In this document: positions 1 through 7,418 of the stretch, piece after piece
Layout: every line of letters starts with the position of its first letter
How positions within the stretch are numbered: the first letter of the stretch is position 1
Assembly: GCF_004363315.1 (NCBI RefSeq)
Contig: NZ_SNYL01000003.1
Coordinates: 219,342-283,341, forward strand
From: Tepidicella xavieri
GTDB lineage: Bacteria; Pseudomonadota; Gammaproteobacteria; Burkholderiales; Burkholderiaceae_C
Direction: 5' to 3'
Length of the DNA: 64,000 nt
The notes under the pieces: model-generated
The model's database searches: none
What the model was told of the DNA's origin: nothing
Seen by the model: the letters and a program-made list of their open reading frames with translations, nothing else
Position numbers and translations under genes: made by a program

Positions 1-285
1 GCATCGACGCCTATTGCGCAACAGGTGGTGATGCAACGCCAAAACCCTCACGATGAAACGGCGCCAATCAGCCCCGTGGCGCACATCGACCTGCCGCCCC
101 ACGGCGAAGTGGCCTTCCGGCACGACAGCCCGGAAGGCTATGTGCTCATGCTACAGGGGCTGTCATCCCCCCTGAAAGTGGGCGACCGCTTCACGGTGAC
201 ACTTCGATTCGCCCATGCTGGCACGCGGCAGGTCGAGGTCTGGGTGCAGCAACCCCGTCCGAACACTTCATCCCATAGCCACTGA
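1..285 (+). CDS. PCu(A)C-like periplasmic copper chaperone, 5'-truncated by the window
   Basis: The reading frame is open from the first base and ends at the TGA at 283-285, so only the C-terminal ~94 residues are present. The fold pattern (LPPHGEVAF, EGYVLMLQGL, LKVGD) matches the second half of the PCu(A)C/DUF461 copper-chaperone domain and lines up with the complete paralogue immediately downstream. The His of the usual GGFHVML motif is replaced here (EGYVLML), and the upstream His-Met pair is not visible, so copper binding by the canonical H..M..H.M set is doubtful. A short His tail (SSHSH) remains. It probably forms an operon with the next gene, 36 bp away. The N-terminus and any signal peptide lie outside the window. 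Confidence 0.7.
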   Translation, partial: ASTPIAQQVVMQRQNPHDETAPISPVAHIDLPPHGEVAFRHDSPEGYVLMLQGLSSPLKVGDRFTVTLRFAHAGTRQVEVWVQQPRPNTSSHSH

Positions 286-321
286 ACCCCTTTTTCACCA
301 CGACGACATAGGAGTCAAACC

Positions 322-825
322 ATGAGCATCAAACGATTCGTCATCGCCGGCCTGCTGGCCATCACGGCGCAAGCCTGGGCGCAGGTGCAAATCACCATCG
401 AAGACGCCTGGGTGCGCGGCACCGTGGCGCAGCAGAAAGCCACGGGCGCCTTCATGCGCCTGACGGCCACGCAAAACGCCCGGCTGGTGGCGGCCGAGTC
501 GCCAGTGGCCGGCGTGGTCGAAATCCACGAAATGGCCATGGAGAACAACGTCATGAAGATGCGCGCCGTCCCTGGCCTGGAGCTGGCCGCAGGCCGCACG
601 GTAGAACTCAAGCCCGGCGGCTTCCATGTGATGCTGATGGACCTGAAACAGGCCATCAAGCCCGGCGACACGGTGCCGCTGACGCTGGTGTTTGAAGACG
701 CCAACCAGCTGCGCTTCACCCAACAGATCCAAGCGCCGGTGCGCGCGCTGGCAAGTGGCCAGAGCGGGCACGGCCACCATGGCCAGCCCCAGGCCCCGGC
801 CGGGCACGGCGGGCACAAGCACTGA
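322..825 (+). CDS. PCu(A)C copper chaperone, periplasmic
   Basis: A 167-aa protein with a Sec signal peptide (residues 1-20, ending AQAWA) followed by one PCu(A)C domain. Visible copper ligands fit the family motif H-x10-M-x21-H-x-M: a His in EIHEMAM, Met in VMKMR and His/Met in GGFHVML. The tail from about residue 145 is His-rich (GHGHHG, GHGGHKH) and could bind extra metal. Family members carry Cu(I) in the periplasm, usually to the CuA site of cytochrome oxidase. The start has a purine-rich upstream sequence (ATAGGAG). The pair of PCu(A)C genes may be metal-induced, but no operator was identified. Confidence 0.9.
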   Translation: MSIKRFVIAGLLAITAQAWAQVQITIEDAWVRGTVAQQKATGAFMRLTATQNARLVAAESPVAGVVEIHEMAMENNVMKMRAVPGLELAAGRTVELKPGGFHVMLMDLKQAIKPGDTVPLTLVFEDANQLRFTQQIQAPVRALASGQSGHGHHGQPQAPAGHGGHKH

Positions 826-894
826 ACCCGCAGCGGCCTCACGCCCTGGGGCCTGATCGGGCCATCGGGTGGCGCCCGGCACGGCGCCGCCCCT

Positions 895-2064
895 TCAGCG
901 GCGCGTCGCTGGCAAGCCCGCCAGCAAGGCCGCCGCGGCGGCCGCGCAGCCGGCAGAAAACGCGAACGCCGCCCAAGGCGCCCAGGCCTGATACAGCCAG
1001 CCAAACACCACCGAAGCCGGCAGCAGGCCCAGGCCGCTGACCAGGTGGAACCAGCCAAACGCCGTGCCGCGGCGCTCGGCGGGGGCCACATCGGCCACGA
1101 GGGCTTTTTCCACGCCCTCGGTGGCGGCCATGAACAAGCCATAAGCCGCAAACAACCCAAACAGCAACGGGAGGCTGACGGTCACCATGCCGAGGATCGC
1201 ATAGATGGCGGCATAAGCCAGATAGCCCCCGATGAGGAGGCGGACACGCCCCAAGCGGTCGGACAGCGCCGACAACGGCGCGGAAAAAACCATGGCCACG
1301 CCAGAGACCGCCGCCCACAAGAGCGGAATTTGCGCCGGCGGCACCCCCAGCTCGCTGGCACGCAGCAGCAAGAACATGTTGGACGAGTTGCCCAGCGTGA
1401 ACAGCAGCACCACGAGCAGAAAATGCTTGAAGGCGCGCGGCATGTCGCGCAGGCGCCAGTCGAATCGCATCGGCGCGGCCACAGGCGCTTGCCGCGGCTC
1501 CGCAATGCTCAAGGTCAGGCCCAGGCACACCAGCGCCGGCACGATGGACCATAAAAAGATGTCTTGCAGCGCCACACCGTGCGCCAGCAGACCGAACGCC
1601 AGCAGGGGCCCAACGACGGCGCCGGCATTGTCCATCGCCCGATGGATGCCGAAAGCCAGCCCCCGGTGCTCGGGCGCGACGCTGGCAGCCAGCAGGGCAT
1701 CCCTGGGCGAGGAGCGCAGGCCCTTGCCCACGCGGTCGGCAAACCGGATGCACAGCACCACCCACCACGAGCCGGCCAAGGCCATCAACGGGCGGCCAAA
1801 CCCGGCCAAGGCATAGCCGACCACCATCCACGGCTTGGAACGCCGGGTCTTGTCCACCACAACCCCCGAAAACAGCTTGAGCAAGCTGGCCGTGGCCTCG
1901 GCAATCCCCTCGATGATGCCCAGCGCCTTGGGCCCCGCCATCAGGACGGAGGCCAGGTACAAAGGAATGAGGGGATAGAGCAGCTCGCTGGCGCTGTCAT
2001 TGACCAGGCTGATGAGGCCGATCAACCAGACGGTTCGCGGCAGGGTGCGCAGGGTGTGCCACAT
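895..2064 (-). CDS. MFS transporter
   Basis: A 389-aa integral membrane protein with about 12 hydrophobic segments. The loop motif DRVGKGLRSSPRDALLA between TM2/TM3 and TM4 is typical of a poorly characterised MFS subgroup. The sequence LVNDSASELLYPLIPLYL begins the first half. Substrate is unknown. It lies 4 bp upstream of dgkA on the minus strand in reading order (dgkA first, then this gene), so the two are likely co-transcribed. Nothing in the sequence fixes the cargo; drug or metabolite efflux is possible. Confidence 0.85.
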   Translation of the reverse strand: MWHTLRTLPRTVWLIGLISLVNDSASELLYPLIPLYLASVLMAGPKALGIIEGIAEATASLLKLFSGVVVDKTRRSKPWMVVGYALAGFGRPLMALAGSWWVVLCIRFADRVGKGLRSSPRDALLAASVAPEHRGLAFGIHRAMDNAGAVVGPLLAFGLLAHGVALQDIFLWSIVPALVCLGLTLSIAEPRQAPVAAPMRFDWRLRDMPRAFKHFLLVVLLFTLGNSSNMFLLLRASELGVPPAQIPLLWAAVSGVAMVFSAPLSALSDRLGRVRLLIGGYLAYAAIYAILGMVTVSLPLLFGLFAAYGLFMAATEGVEKALVADVAPAERRGTAFGWFHLVSGLGLLPASVVFGWLYQAWAPWAAFAFSAGCAAAAAALLAGLPATRR

Positions 2065-2068
2065 AAGC

Positions 2069-2449
2069 TCAATGCCACCAGCGGTTGATCAGCGCCGTCA
2101 GCCACACGCCGGCGCACAGCAGCAGGCTCAGCAGCACCGCCGCGCTGCCCATGTCCTTGGCCCGCTTGGACAGTTCGTGCCATTCCAGCCCCACGCGGTC
2201 CACCACCGACTCCACCGCGGTGTTGAGCAGTTCCACCACCAGCACCCACACCAGCGCCGCGATCAGCACCACGGTTTCCACCCAGTTGCGGCCCAAGGCC
2301 CAGGCGGCCGGCAGCATCAGCGCGGCCAGAATCAGTTCCTGCCGGAACGCCGGCTCGTGCCAGCCCGCCCTCAGGCCACTGAGCGAGTACAGGCAGGCGT
2401 GCCAGATGCGGCTGAGGCCGCGGCGTTTGTGCATCGGCTGGTCGGTCAT
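2069..2449 (-). CDS. dgkA: diacylglycerol kinase
   Basis: A 126-aa small membrane enzyme with three predicted helices that phosphorylates diacylglycerol to phosphatidate, recycling lipid released during membrane-derived glucan synthesis. The signature ELLNTAVESVVDR (about residues 73-85) contains the catalytic Glu and metal-binding residues of the DgkA family, followed by KRAKDMGSAAV. Length matches the family (about 120 aa). It precedes the MFS gene with 4 bp between them. The start chosen is the ATG at 2449; an internal Met six residues on is also possible. Confidence 0.93.
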   Translation of the reverse strand: MTDQPMHKRRGLSRIWHACLYSLSGLRAGWHEPAFRQELILAALMLPAAWALGRNWVETVVLIAALVWVLVVELLNTAVESVVDRVGLEWHELSKRAKDMGSAAVLLSLLLCAGVWLTALINRWWH

Positions 2450-2528
2450 GGGTCGATCGGGTAAAGCCCAAAACCCTGCATCCTACCCGCGCCCACATGA
2501 ACGGCGCATGAACGCGGAGCCTGGCCCA

Positions 2529-3524
2529 TCAATAACTCAGCGCCCGCGCCTTGCCCCAGAACACCTTGTACATGAACAGCGTGTAGGCAATGATCACGGG
2601 CAGCGTCAGCGCCACGCCGATGAAGGTGAACCACAGCGATTCGGTGGCGGCAGCTGCCTCCCACACGGTCATCTGGCCCACCACCACGTCTGGGAACAGG
2701 CTGTAGGCCAGCCCGAAAAAGGCCAGCACGAACACCAGCACCGTATTGGCAAACACCAGCCAGCCGTAACCGGCCTCGATCACGCTGGGGCGGCGCACCA
2801 CCCAGTGGATGGCAAACAGCGCCAGCGCGCACATCAGCGGCACCGGCAACAGCATGAACACCTCCGGCAGGCCAAACCATTTGTCCCACACCGCCGGGCT
2901 GACCAGCGGCGTGGCCACCGAAATGGCGGCCAACGCCAGCGCCATCGGCCACCAGGCGGCGCGTGCCCAGGCCACGGCATGGTCGCGCAATTCGCCGTCG
3001 GTTTTCATGATCAGCCAGCCCGCGCCCAGCATCACGTAAGCGGCCGGCAGCGTCAGCGCAATGCCGAAGCTGAACACCCAGCCCAGCACGCTGCGCTCAA
3101 ACCCGGTGATGTAGCTGCCCAGCATCCAGCCCTGGGCGAGTGCTGCCAGCAGCGAGCCGGCGAAGAACGCCCGGTTCCAGAACGGTTTGTACGGGGCCGG
3201 CGCCTTGGCGCGAAAGTCAAAGGCCACCCCACGCAGTATCAGGCCGATGAGCATCAGCGCCACCGGCAGATACAGCGCCTGCAGCACCAGGCCGTGGGCT
3301 TTGGGAAAGGCCACCAGCAACACGCCCACGCCCAGCACCAGCCAGGTTTCGTTGGCGTCCCAGAACGGGCCGATGCTGGCGATCATCGTGTCTTTCTGCG
3401 GATCACTGGCACGCGGCAGCAGCAGGCCCACGCCCAGGTCGTAGCCATCGAGCACCACGTAGGCCAGCAGCGCCAGCCCCATGACGGCCATGAAAAAGAA
3501 GGGAAGGAATTCGGCCATGGTCAT
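2529..3524 (-). CDS. cydB: cytochrome bd-type ubiquinol oxidase subunit II
   Basis: A 331-aa polytopic membrane protein, the second subunit of the bd oxidase that reduces O2 to water with ubiquinol. It begins MTMAEFLPFFFMAVMG and contains the characteristic VLDGYDLGVG in the first helices and FWDANETWLVLGVG later. The ATG at 3524 is preferred over an ATG 30 bp upstream because AGGAG sits just before it and it starts 1 bp after the cydA stop. No small cydX-like frame was recognised downstream. Confidence 0.93.
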   Translation of the reverse strand: MTMAEFLPFFFMAVMGLALLAYVVLDGYDLGVGLLLPRASDPQKDTMIASIGPFWDANETWLVLGVGVLLVAFPKAHGLVLQALYLPVALMLIGLILRGVAFDFRAKAPAPYKPFWNRAFFAGSLLAALAQGWMLGSYITGFERSVLGWVFSFGIALTLPAAYVMLGAGWLIMKTDGELRDHAVAWARAAWWPMALALAAISVATPLVSPAVWDKWFGLPEVFMLLPVPLMCALALFAIHWVVRRPSVIEAGYGWLVFANTVLVFVLAFFGLAYSLFPDVVVGQMTVWEAAAATESLWFTFIGVALTLPVIIAYTLFMYKVFWGKARALSY

Positions 3525-3525
3525 G

Positions 3526-4890
3526 TCAGGCTCCTGCTTTGCCCAGGCTGGCATCGGTCGGGGCGGTCAAGCCCGTGGGCTTGGGGTGTTCGGCCATGTG
3601 CTTGAGCACGCCCACATAGGCCACCAGCAGCAGCCCATAGACCACGAGGTAGGCCGTCAGCGTCAGGCCCACGTAGGCGGGGGGAATCTGCGTGGCCACG
3701 TCGGCCGTGCGCAGCAGGCCATAGACCACGTAGGGCTGGCGGCCGATTTCGGTCACGTACCAGCCAGCCAGCGTGGCCAGCCACCCCGAAAACGCCATGC
3801 CCGAGAGCACCCACAGCAGCGGGCGCGACAGTCGGGTGTCTGGCGCGCGGCGCTGCGGCCAGAGCTTCCAGGCCGCCCACAAGGCCACGATCAGCATCAG
3901 GATGCCTACGCCCACCATCAAGCGGAAGGCGTAGAACACCGGCGCCACCGGCGGGTGCGAGCCCTCGAATTCATTGAGCCCTTTGATTTCGCCATCCCAT
4001 TGGTGGGTCAGGATCAGGCTGGCCAGGTTGGGGATTTGCACGGCCATGTGGGTGGTGCGGGCGGCTTCGTCCGGGATGCCAAACAGCACCAGCGGCGCGC
4101 CGCGCTCGGTTTCCCACACCGCCTCGATGGCGGCCACTTTGGCCGGCTGGTATTTGAGCGTGTTGAGCCCGTGCAGGTCACCGGCCAGGAATTGCAGCGG
4201 CATGGCCACCACGGCCACGGCCACCGCCGCCCGCAGGGCCTTGTGCGTGCCACGGGTGGCGCTGCCCTTGAGCAACTGCCAGGCGCACAGGCCGGCCATG
4301 AGGAAGGAGGCCGTCAGCGCCGAGGCAAGCAGCTTGTGCGCCAGCCGGTAGGGGAAGGAGGGGTTGAAGATGATGGCCAGCCAGTCGGCCGGCATGAACT
4401 CACCGTTGACGATGTCGTAACCGGCCGGGGTCTGCATCCAGGAGTTCAGGCTCAAGATCCAGAACGCCGACAGCGTGGTGCCCACCGCCACGAACAGCGT
4501 GGCGGCCATGTGCACCCGCTCGCTCACCCGGCCCCGCCCAAACAGCATGATGCCCAGGAAGCTCGCCTCCAGGAAGAAAGCCGTCAGCACCTCATAGCCC
4601 AGCAGCGGCCCGGAGATGTTGCCGGTCAACTCCATGAAGCCCGGCCAGTTGGTGCCGAACTGGAAGCTCATCACGATGCCCGAGACCACGCCCAGCGCGA
4701 AGGTCAGCGCGAACACCTTGGTCCAGAAGTAATAGGCCTCCTCCCAGGCCGGGTCGCGCGTCTGCACGAAGCGGATGCGGAAGAACAACAAGAACCACGC
4801 CAGCGCGATGGTGATGGTGGGAAACAGGATGTGAAAGCTGACGTTGACCGCGAACTGGATGCGCGACAGCAGCAGGGTGTCGAATTCCAT
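3526..4890 (-). CDS. cydA: cytochrome bd-type ubiquinol oxidase subunit I, short Q-loop (CIO type)
   Basis: A 454-aa polytopic haem-binding subunit. At 454 residues it lacks the long Q-loop of the ~520-aa E. coli CydA, which places it with the cyanide-insensitive oxidase (CioA) branch. The N-terminal His of SRIQFAVNVSFHILFP and the segment EIGRQPYVVYGLLRT (GRQPW-like quinol-site region) are visible. The start ATG at 4890 follows GAAGGAG. It lies 20 bp after the GbsR-like gene and 1 bp before cydB, giving a regulator-cydA-cydB operon. The oxidase supports respiration at low oxygen or with inhibitors such as cyanide, NO or sulfide. Confidence 0.93.
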   Translation of the reverse strand: MEFDTLLLSRIQFAVNVSFHILFPTITIALAWFLLFFRIRFVQTRDPAWEEAYYFWTKVFALTFALGVVSGIVMSFQFGTNWPGFMELTGNISGPLLGYEVLTAFFLEASFLGIMLFGRGRVSERVHMAATLFVAVGTTLSAFWILSLNSWMQTPAGYDIVNGEFMPADWLAIIFNPSFPYRLAHKLLASALTASFLMAGLCAWQLLKGSATRGTHKALRAAVAVAVVAMPLQFLAGDLHGLNTLKYQPAKVAAIEAVWETERGAPLVLFGIPDEAARTTHMAVQIPNLASLILTHQWDGEIKGLNEFEGSHPPVAPVFYAFRLMVGVGILMLIVALWAAWKLWPQRRAPDTRLSRPLLWVLSGMAFSGWLATLAGWYVTEIGRQPYVVYGLLRTADVATQIPPAYVGLTLTAYLVVYGLLLVAYVGVLKHMAEHPKPTGLTAPTDASLGKAGA

Positions 4891-4910
4891 GGAAGCACTC
4901 CTTCACAGGT

Positions 4911-5492
4911 TCATGCCGCGCTGCGGGCCTGGGGGCTGGGCGCGGCGGCCCCTTTGCCCATGAGCCGGTCTTTGAACTCCAGCACCCGCGACACCTTGGC
5001 CCCCATGTCCATCAGTTGGCGCGCCGTCTCGGGCGAGAGCTTTTGCACATCGTCGAACCAGTTCATGAGCTGTTCGATGAGGTCGTGCATCTCTTTCATG
5101 CGCTGCTGGGCGTAGGCCTCGTCTTCGCTGGCGGGCTGCTGCATGAGCAGGGTGCGCAGCATGCTCTGGGTGGGCTCGACTTCACGCCGGCGGCGCTGCT
5201 CGGCCAGGGTGTGGAAGATTTCCCAGACGTCTTTCGGCGCCTCGAAGAACTCGCGCCGGTCGCCGGGGATGTGGTGCAGCTTGACCAACTGCCACGATTG
5301 CAGCTCCTTGAGCCCCATGCTCACGTTGGAGCGCGAAAAGGCCAGCGCCTCGGTGATGTCGTCGGCGCACAAGGGGCGGCGCGCCACGAACAGCAGGGCA
5401 TAAATCTGCCCGACCGTGCGGTTGATGCCCCAGCGGCTGCCCATTTCGCCGAAATGGTGGATGAAGGATTGGGTGAGTGGCGTGAGTTCCAT
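4911..5492 (-). CDS. GbsR/MarR-type winged-helix regulator of cydAB
   Basis: A 193-aa protein with a winged-helix domain in the first ~100 residues (GINRTVGQIYALLFVARRP then ALAFSRSNVSMGLKELQSW) and a helical C-terminus, the pattern of GbsR/MarR-family proteins. The ATG at 5492 (MELTPL) is preferred over an in-frame codon at 5537 because the upstream candidate would translate through a 22-bp perfect palindrome better explained as an operator. Its stop is 20 bp before cydA, so it probably controls its own expression and that of the oxidase. The ligand is unknown. Confidence 0.8.
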   Translation of the reverse strand: MELTPLTQSFIHHFGEMGSRWGINRTVGQIYALLFVARRPLCADDITEALAFSRSNVSMGLKELQSWQLVKLHHIPGDRREFFEAPKDVWEIFHTLAEQRRRREVEPTQSMLRTLLMQQPASEDEAYAQQRMKEMHDLIEQLMNWFDDVQKLSPETARQLMDMGAKVSRVLEFKDRLMGKGAAAPSPQARSAA

Positions 5493-5501
5493 GATTCCCG
5501 T

Positions 5502-5523
5502 AATTTCAGAAATTTCTGAAATT
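5502..5523. promoter_or_regulatory. 22-bp perfect palindrome, likely operator of the cydAB regulator
   Basis: The 11 bases AATTTCAGAAA are followed directly by their exact reverse complement. The site sits 10 bp upstream of the regulator's ATG at 5492 and is strikingly AT-rich for this genome. Autoregulation by the encoded winged-helix protein is the simplest reading. Confidence 0.65.
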
Positions 5524-5533
5524 CTAGGAAGCT

Positions 5534-5563
5534 GCAAAACCCCGCGTGTCGCAAGGGTTTTGC
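5534..5563. other. 9-bp perfect hairpin between the Rieske operon and the cyd operon
   Basis: GCAAAACCC and GGGTTTTGC form a 9-bp stem with a 12-base loop, 54 bp past the ferredoxin stop codon. There is no clean T-tract after it on the minus strand. It could be a weak terminator for the upstream operon or part of the regulator's promoter region. Confidence 0.35.
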
Positions 5564-5616
5564 CTGGAGCGTTCTGGGCCCCAGGGGGCTGCGCCCGCGG
5601 GGCTGGCGGCGGGGCC

Positions 5617-5940
5617 TCAGTACTGGGTCGGCGGCACGTCCACCACCAGCCCGTCGAGCGCGGGCGTCAGCGCGATCTGGCAGCTCAGGCGGCTGTTGGG
5701 CCGGCGCTCGGCGGCGGAGAAGTCGAGCATGCTGTCCTCATCGGCGCTGGGCGGAGGCAATTGCGCGTGCCACGGCTCGCGCACGTACACATGGCAGGTG
5801 GCGCAAGTGAGCAGCCCACCGCAGTCGGCTTCGATGCCGGGGGCGTTGGCGGCGATGGCGGCCTGCATCAGGCTTTGGCCGGGCCGGGCTTGGACGGTGC
5901 ATTCGGTGCCGGTGGCGGCAATGAGGGTGACGGTGATCAT
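5617..5940 (-). CDS. adrenodoxin-type [2Fe-2S] ferredoxin
   Basis: A 107-aa ferredoxin with cluster ligands Cys40, Cys46, Cys49 and Cys87 (C-x5-C-x2-C-x37-C; ADCGGLLTCATCH and RLSCQIAL), the spacing of vertebrate/adrenodoxin-type ferredoxins. The ATG at 5940 overlaps the stop of the upstream glutamine-synthetase-like gene (TGATG), so translation is coupled. It very probably passes electrons to the Rieske oxygenase of the same operon. No cognate ferredoxin reductase gene is present nearby. Confidence 0.88.
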   Translation of the reverse strand: MITVTLIAATGTECTVQARPGQSLMQAAIAANAPGIEADCGGLLTCATCHVYVREPWHAQLPPPSADEDSMLDFSAAERRPNSRLSCQIALTPALDGLVVDVPPTQY

Positions 5941-7418
5941 CAGAATCGGCTGAAGTATTCGCGGCGTTGGAAAGCGTCCGGGTCGTCGGCATCGCGCAGG
6001 CGCTGCCACTCCAGACGTTTGATCTGCGTGAGGTAGGCCACCCAGTCGGCGCCGATGCGCCCGGCCAGCACGGTATCGGCCTGCAGGGCATCAAGCGCCT
6101 CCCCCAAGCTGGCGGGCAACGGGGTGGCCTGGGCACCATACGGGTCTTCGGTGGCCGGGGGCGGCGTCAGGCGGCGTTCGATGCCGTCCAGCCCGGCCTC
6201 GATCTGCGCGGCCAGGTAGAGGTAGGGGTTGGCGGCGGATTCGCCGATGCGGTTTTCGATGCGCGTGGCCGGATCGTTGGCGCCGCCGATGACGCGCAGC
6301 ATGGCGCCCCGGTTGTCGCGCCCCCACTGCACCGACTGCGGCGCCAGCGCGTGGGGCCGAAAACGCGCGTAGCCGTTGGCGGTGGGGGTGCAGAACACGG
6401 CCATGCCGCGGGCGTGTTCCAGCAGGCCAGCCAGGTAGTGAGCGCCCACGTCCGACAAGGTGTGGCGGGCATCCCGCGCGGTGCTGCCGGCCAAGGGCTC
6501 CGTTCGCACCATGGCGTTGGCGCCGGTGGCAAGGCTGCTGAGCGACTGGTGCAAATGCCAGCCGCTGGACATGATGTGCGCAAACGGCGGGCGGCACATG
6601 AAGGTGGCGTGGTAGCCGGCGTCGCGCAGCGCCATCTTCACCGCGTTGCGGAACAGCACCATCTGGTCGGCGGCGGTCAGCGCATCGGTCACGTCGAACA
6701 CGGCCTCCACCTGGCTCGGGCCCATTTCGGCTTCCAGCGAGAGCAGCGGCAAGCCCAGCGCCTGGGCGGTGCGTTGCACGATGCGCAGGGGCTCGTCGGC
6801 TCTGTCCAGCCAGGCTTCGGAGAGCAGCTGATAGCCGGGGTGGATCATGGCCACTTCGGGGGGCTCGCCGGGCCAGGCTGCGCGGTGCGGATCGGTTTGC
6901 GCCTCGGTACCGGTGATGCGGTAGATGTGGAACTCCACCTCCAGCCCGCAGCGCAGGCCGTAGCCGTGCGCCGCCAGGCGGTCCAGCGCGCGCTGCAACA
7001 GGCGGCGGCTGTCGTAGGGCACAGGGGTGGCGTCGGCGAACCAGGCCTGGGCACGCAGCCAGCCGGTGCGCTCGCGCCAGGGCAGCACGCGAAAGCTCGC
7101 CGGGTCGGGCAGCAGCACCACGTTGTTGGCCTGGCCGAAGCCGGGCAGCCCGTCGGTGCCGCCGGGCTGGAACACCGGCCAGGCGGTGCGGTCCGACGTG
7201 TCTTTGAGCAAGAGGGTGGACACCATGCCCACGCCGGAACGCAAGGCCTGCTTCACCGCACCGGCCATGAGCGCCTTGCTGCGGGTGAAGCCGTGTAGGT
7301 CGCACCAGGCCACGCGGACCTGCTCCAGCCCTTGGGCCTCGATGGCCTGCAGCACGGCCTCGATGGCACGCTGGCGCTCGGGCGTCTGCACGCCGCAGCG
7401 GGTGGCGAAATCGGTCAT
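5940..7418 (-). CDS. glutamine-synthetase-like enzyme (gamma-glutamylamide synthetase candidate)
   Basis: A 492-aa glutamine synthetase fold protein. Active-site signatures are visible: GLEVEFHIY (metal-binding Glu), AEMGPSQVEAVFDV, SSGWHLHQSL and ESAANPYLYLAAQIEAG. GlnA itself is not expected beside a Rieske oxygenase. Relatives in this context (for example TdnQ/AtdA1 for aniline, IpuC for isopropylamine) ligate glutamate to an amine. I therefore infer a gamma-glutamyl-amide synthetase. Start ATG at 7418 overlaps the Rieske stop (ATGA), and its own stop overlaps the ferredoxin start. Confidence 0.8.
   Translation of the reverse strand: MTDFATRCGVQTPERQRAIEAVLQAIEAQGLEQVRVAWCDLHGFTRSKALMAGAVKQALRSGVGMVSTLLLKDTSDRTAWPVFQPGGTDGLPGFGQANNVVLLPDPASFRVLPWRERTGWLRAQAWFADATPVPYDSRRLLQRALDRLAAHGYGLRCGLEVEFHIYRITGTEAQTDPHRAAWPGEPPEVAMIHPGYQLLSEAWLDRADEPLRIVQRTAQALGLPLLSLEAEMGPSQVEAVFDVTDALTAADQMVLFRNAVKMALRDAGYHATFMCRPPFAHIMSSGWHLHQSLSSLATGANAMVRTEPLAGSTARDARHTLSDVGAHYLAGLLEHARGMAVFCTPTANGYARFRPHALAPQSVQWGRDNRGAMLRVIGGANDPATRIENRIGESAANPYLYLAAQIEAGLDGIERRLTPPPATEDPYGAQATPLPASLGEALDALQADTVLAGRIGADWVAYLTQIKRLEWQRLRDADDPDAFQRREYFSRF

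Noticed and set aside
3481-5115. Long open frame on the plus strand opposite cydAB
   Set aside because: It is the antisense shadow of cydA/cydB, His/Gln/Gly-rich as expected for a high-GC complement, with no recognisable domain.
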